Assembly (NCBI GenBank): GCA_023511475.1
Contig: JAIMBM010000016.1
Span: 1 to 15,267 of the forward strand
Direction of reading: 5' to 3'
Source of the DNA: Anaerolineae bacterium
GTDB taxonomy: Bacteria > Chloroflexota > Anaerolineae > SpSt-313
DNA: 15,267 nucleotides
The notes under the pieces are model-generated. The model ran no database searches and was not told the origin of the DNA. It saw nothing but the letters and a program-made list of their open reading frames with translations. This document shows positions 14,265 to 15,267 of this stretch, piece by piece. How positions within the stretch are numbered: position 1 is the stretch's first letter; every line of letters starts with the position of its first letter. The position numbers were made by a program, and so were the translations under genes.

Positions 14265-15267
14265 TCCACCAACTGACGCCCGCCCTGAAGCGCCTGCGGC
14301 TTTCGGGCATCCTCCTCACCCTGGAGGTGCGGAACCAGCAGGCGATCGATGGCAAGTGGTCGTACCTCGAGTTTCTGTCCCGGCTGATCGAGGACGAGAT
14401 CGCCCGGCGAGCCCAGAAACAGCTGGCTTACCGCATTCGCCGGGCGGGACTCAACAGTACCAAGACCCTGGAGAGCTTTGACTTCAGCTTCAACCCGACG
14501 ATCAACCGGCAGCAGGTTCTGGACCTGGCGACGTGCAACTACATCGTCCAGAGGCGCAACGTCCTGATCTGCGGTCCCGCCGGGGTCGGCAAGACCCATT
14601 TGGCCCACGCGCTGGCCCATGAAGCGTGTCGCCAGGGCTACGAGGTGCTGCTCGTGAGCACCCAGCGCATGCTGCAGCACATCAACGGCGGTCGGGCCGA
14701 CGGCACCCACGAACGGCGGCTCCAGACCTACCTGCAGCCCGACCTGCTGGTGCTGGATGACTTTGGCCTGAAGGCCTTGCGGCCTCCGGCACCCGAGGAC
14801 CTCTACGACGTGATCAACGAGCGGTATGAGCGAGGAAGCATTCTCCTCACCAGCAACCGGGCTCCCTCCGAGTGGCCGGACCTCTTCGGCGATCCACTGC
14901 TCGCATCGGCGGGGCTCGACCGGTTGGCGCACAAGGCGCATGTCGTAGTGATCACAGGACGCAGCTTCCGGGCGCAAGGACCTCGCCACTTTCCCGAGGA
15001 GGTGCAGATCGACCTCCCCGTCACCGCGCACCTGCCGCGCGACTACATCGGACGTGACGACGTCCGCATGGAGGCGTACCGCCGCCTCGCAGCGGTCACG
15101 AGTCCCGAGGACGTCGAGGACGTCCGCGCCGAATGGGAGGACCGGTACGGCGCGCCTCCGCCGCCCGCGGCCGACGCGAACACGCGCCCGGGTATCGGCG
15201 CCGCCCGCCGCCCCGGTGGCCGCGCAGCCGGGGGGGGAGCAGGCGGGGGGGCTGGGGCTGGGGCGGG
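14255..15267 (+). CDS. istB: IS21-family helper ATPase IstB, reading frame open into foreign Mfd-like sequence
   Basis: AAA+ ATPase that helps IstA choose and capture targets. The ATG at 14255 overlaps the istA stop by ten bases, typical of translational coupling, with GGGAGG (14243-14248) as ribosome binding site. The N-terminal region (KRLRLSGILLTLEVR) is the IstB-specific domain; Walker A GPAGVGKT is at residues 107-114, Walker B LLVLDDFG has Asp168/Asp169, and sensor-1 LLTSNR follows. VVITGRSFRAQG near residue 240 is the normal C-terminal end of IstB. No stop follows: from residue 250 (base 15002) the frame encodes an Mfd-like segment and then Gly/Ala-rich low complexity to the window end. 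The genuine IstB part is 14255 to about 15000. Confidence 0.93.
   Translation, partial: MALIHQLTPALKRLRLSGILLTLEVRNQQAIDGKWSYLEFLSRLIEDEIARRAQKQLAYRIRRAGLNSTKTLESFDFSFNPTINRQQVLDLATCNYIVQRRNVLICGPAGVGKTHLAHALAHEACRQGYEVLLVSTQRMLQHINGGRADGTHERRLQTYLQPDLLVLDDFGLKALRPPAPEDLYDVINERYERGSILLTSNRAPSEWPDLFGDPLLASAGLDRLAHKAHVVVITGRSFRAQGPRHFPEEVQIDLPVTAHLPRDYIGRDDVRMEAYRRLAAVTSPEDVEDVRAEWEDRYGAPPPPAADANTRPGIGAARRPGGRAAGGGAGGGAGAGA
15002..15170 (+). pseudogene. mfd: Fragment resembling the C-terminal domain of transcription-repair coupling factor Mfd
   Basis: The frame reads VQIDLPVTAHLPRDYIGR, MEAYRRLAAVTSPEDVEDV and RAEWEDRYGAPPPP (parts quoted). This order, a VxIDLPVxAHLPxDYI strand, an LRLEAYRRLA helix and a VRxExxDRYGxxPxP end, is the signature of the C-terminal part of Mfd, closest in feel to actinobacterial versions. 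Only about 56 residues are present; the rest of the gene is missing on both sides. It is joined in frame to istB without any IS right end. A chimeric assembly join is the simplest reading; a real recombination is less likely. Confidence 0.7.
15171..15267. other. G/C-only low-complexity contig end
   Basis: After the Mfd-like segment the sequence degenerates into almost pure G and C with repeated long G runs (GGGGGGGG, GGGGGGG, GGGGCTGGGGCTGGGG). The expected Mfd continuation is not readable in any frame I tried. It is most likely low-quality read sequence at a contig end. Confidence 0.6.

Larger units (their letters stand above)
12489..15001 (+). mobile_element. IS21-family insertion sequence (left end, istA, istB; right end not seen)
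   Basis: The element shows the IS21 plan: a terminus beginning TGTCAT, repeated terminal binding sites, then istA and istB overlapping by ten bases. The left end is set at 12489 because a 16-base intergenic repeat is intact up to 12488 and diverges exactly at the TGT. The right terminal repeats should follow istB, but the sequence instead runs into Mfd-like coding sequence, so the right end and any target duplication cannot be defined. An imperfect hairpin upstream of istA (12676-12715, ACTCTT with AAGAGT) may shield it from outside transcription. Confidence 0.85.

Noticed and set aside
14120..15031. Minus-strand frame of about 300 codons opposite istB
   Set aside because: Antisense to a clear IstB with Walker motifs; no domain is recognisable in the minus-strand product.

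Overview
The window looks like a contig from a GC-rich bacterium, most likely a Chloroflexota (Anaerolineae-type) genome. This placement is an inference. It rests on the mix of families (a Tat-exported sugar-binding lipoprotein with a Pro/Ala/Gln linker, paired UroD-like enzymes beside a sugar ABC importer, an unusual HTH/receiver regulator, and secG next to an oligopeptide-binding protein), on the frequent GTG/TTG starts and on the high GC. No rRNA, tRNA or CRISPR was seen.

Layout. (1) 1-89: the 5' end of an unrecognised minus-strand gene leaving the window, with a good promoter. (2) 220-3931: a convergent two-component pair, a membrane hybrid histidine kinase (+) facing a response regulator (-) built as HTH, degenerate kinase ATPase fold, then receiver. 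(3) 4233-10139: a plus-strand metabolic cluster with a sugar-binding lipoprotein (broken by a C8 homopolymer frameshift), two MalF/MalG-type permeases and two divergent UroD-superfamily proteins. No transporter ATPase is present, so a shared one elsewhere is expected. A perfect 18-bp inverted repeat separates the binding protein from the permeases. (4) 10216-12155: a minus-strand operon of secG and an oligopeptide-type binding protein, driven by a near-consensus sigma-70 promoter, converging on the metabolic cluster at a hairpin terminator. (5) 12156-12488: a non-coding stretch rich in palindromes. (6) 12489 to about 15000: an IS21-family element with a multi-copy 24-bp terminal repeat array, istA and istB. 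(7) About 15002-15267: the istB frame continues without a stop into a piece resembling the C-terminal part of Mfd and then into a G/C-only low-complexity tail. This is probably a chimeric or poor-quality contig end.

How the parts fit. The importer brings in a carbohydrate or related solute, and the two UroD-like proteins are probably accessory catabolic enzymes (C1 transfer or an unknown reaction) for it. The two-component pair next door may be their regulator, but its promoter faces away and nothing in the sequence proves the link. Three minus-strand promoters share the form TTKNCN-N17-TATAAT (or close to it), which gives a usable local model of the housekeeping promoter. No complete, clearly new defence or mobile system is visible. 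The most original items are the regulator architecture, the mirror-image loss of metal-ligand cysteines in the UroD pair, the long intergenic palindrome and the istB-mfd junction.
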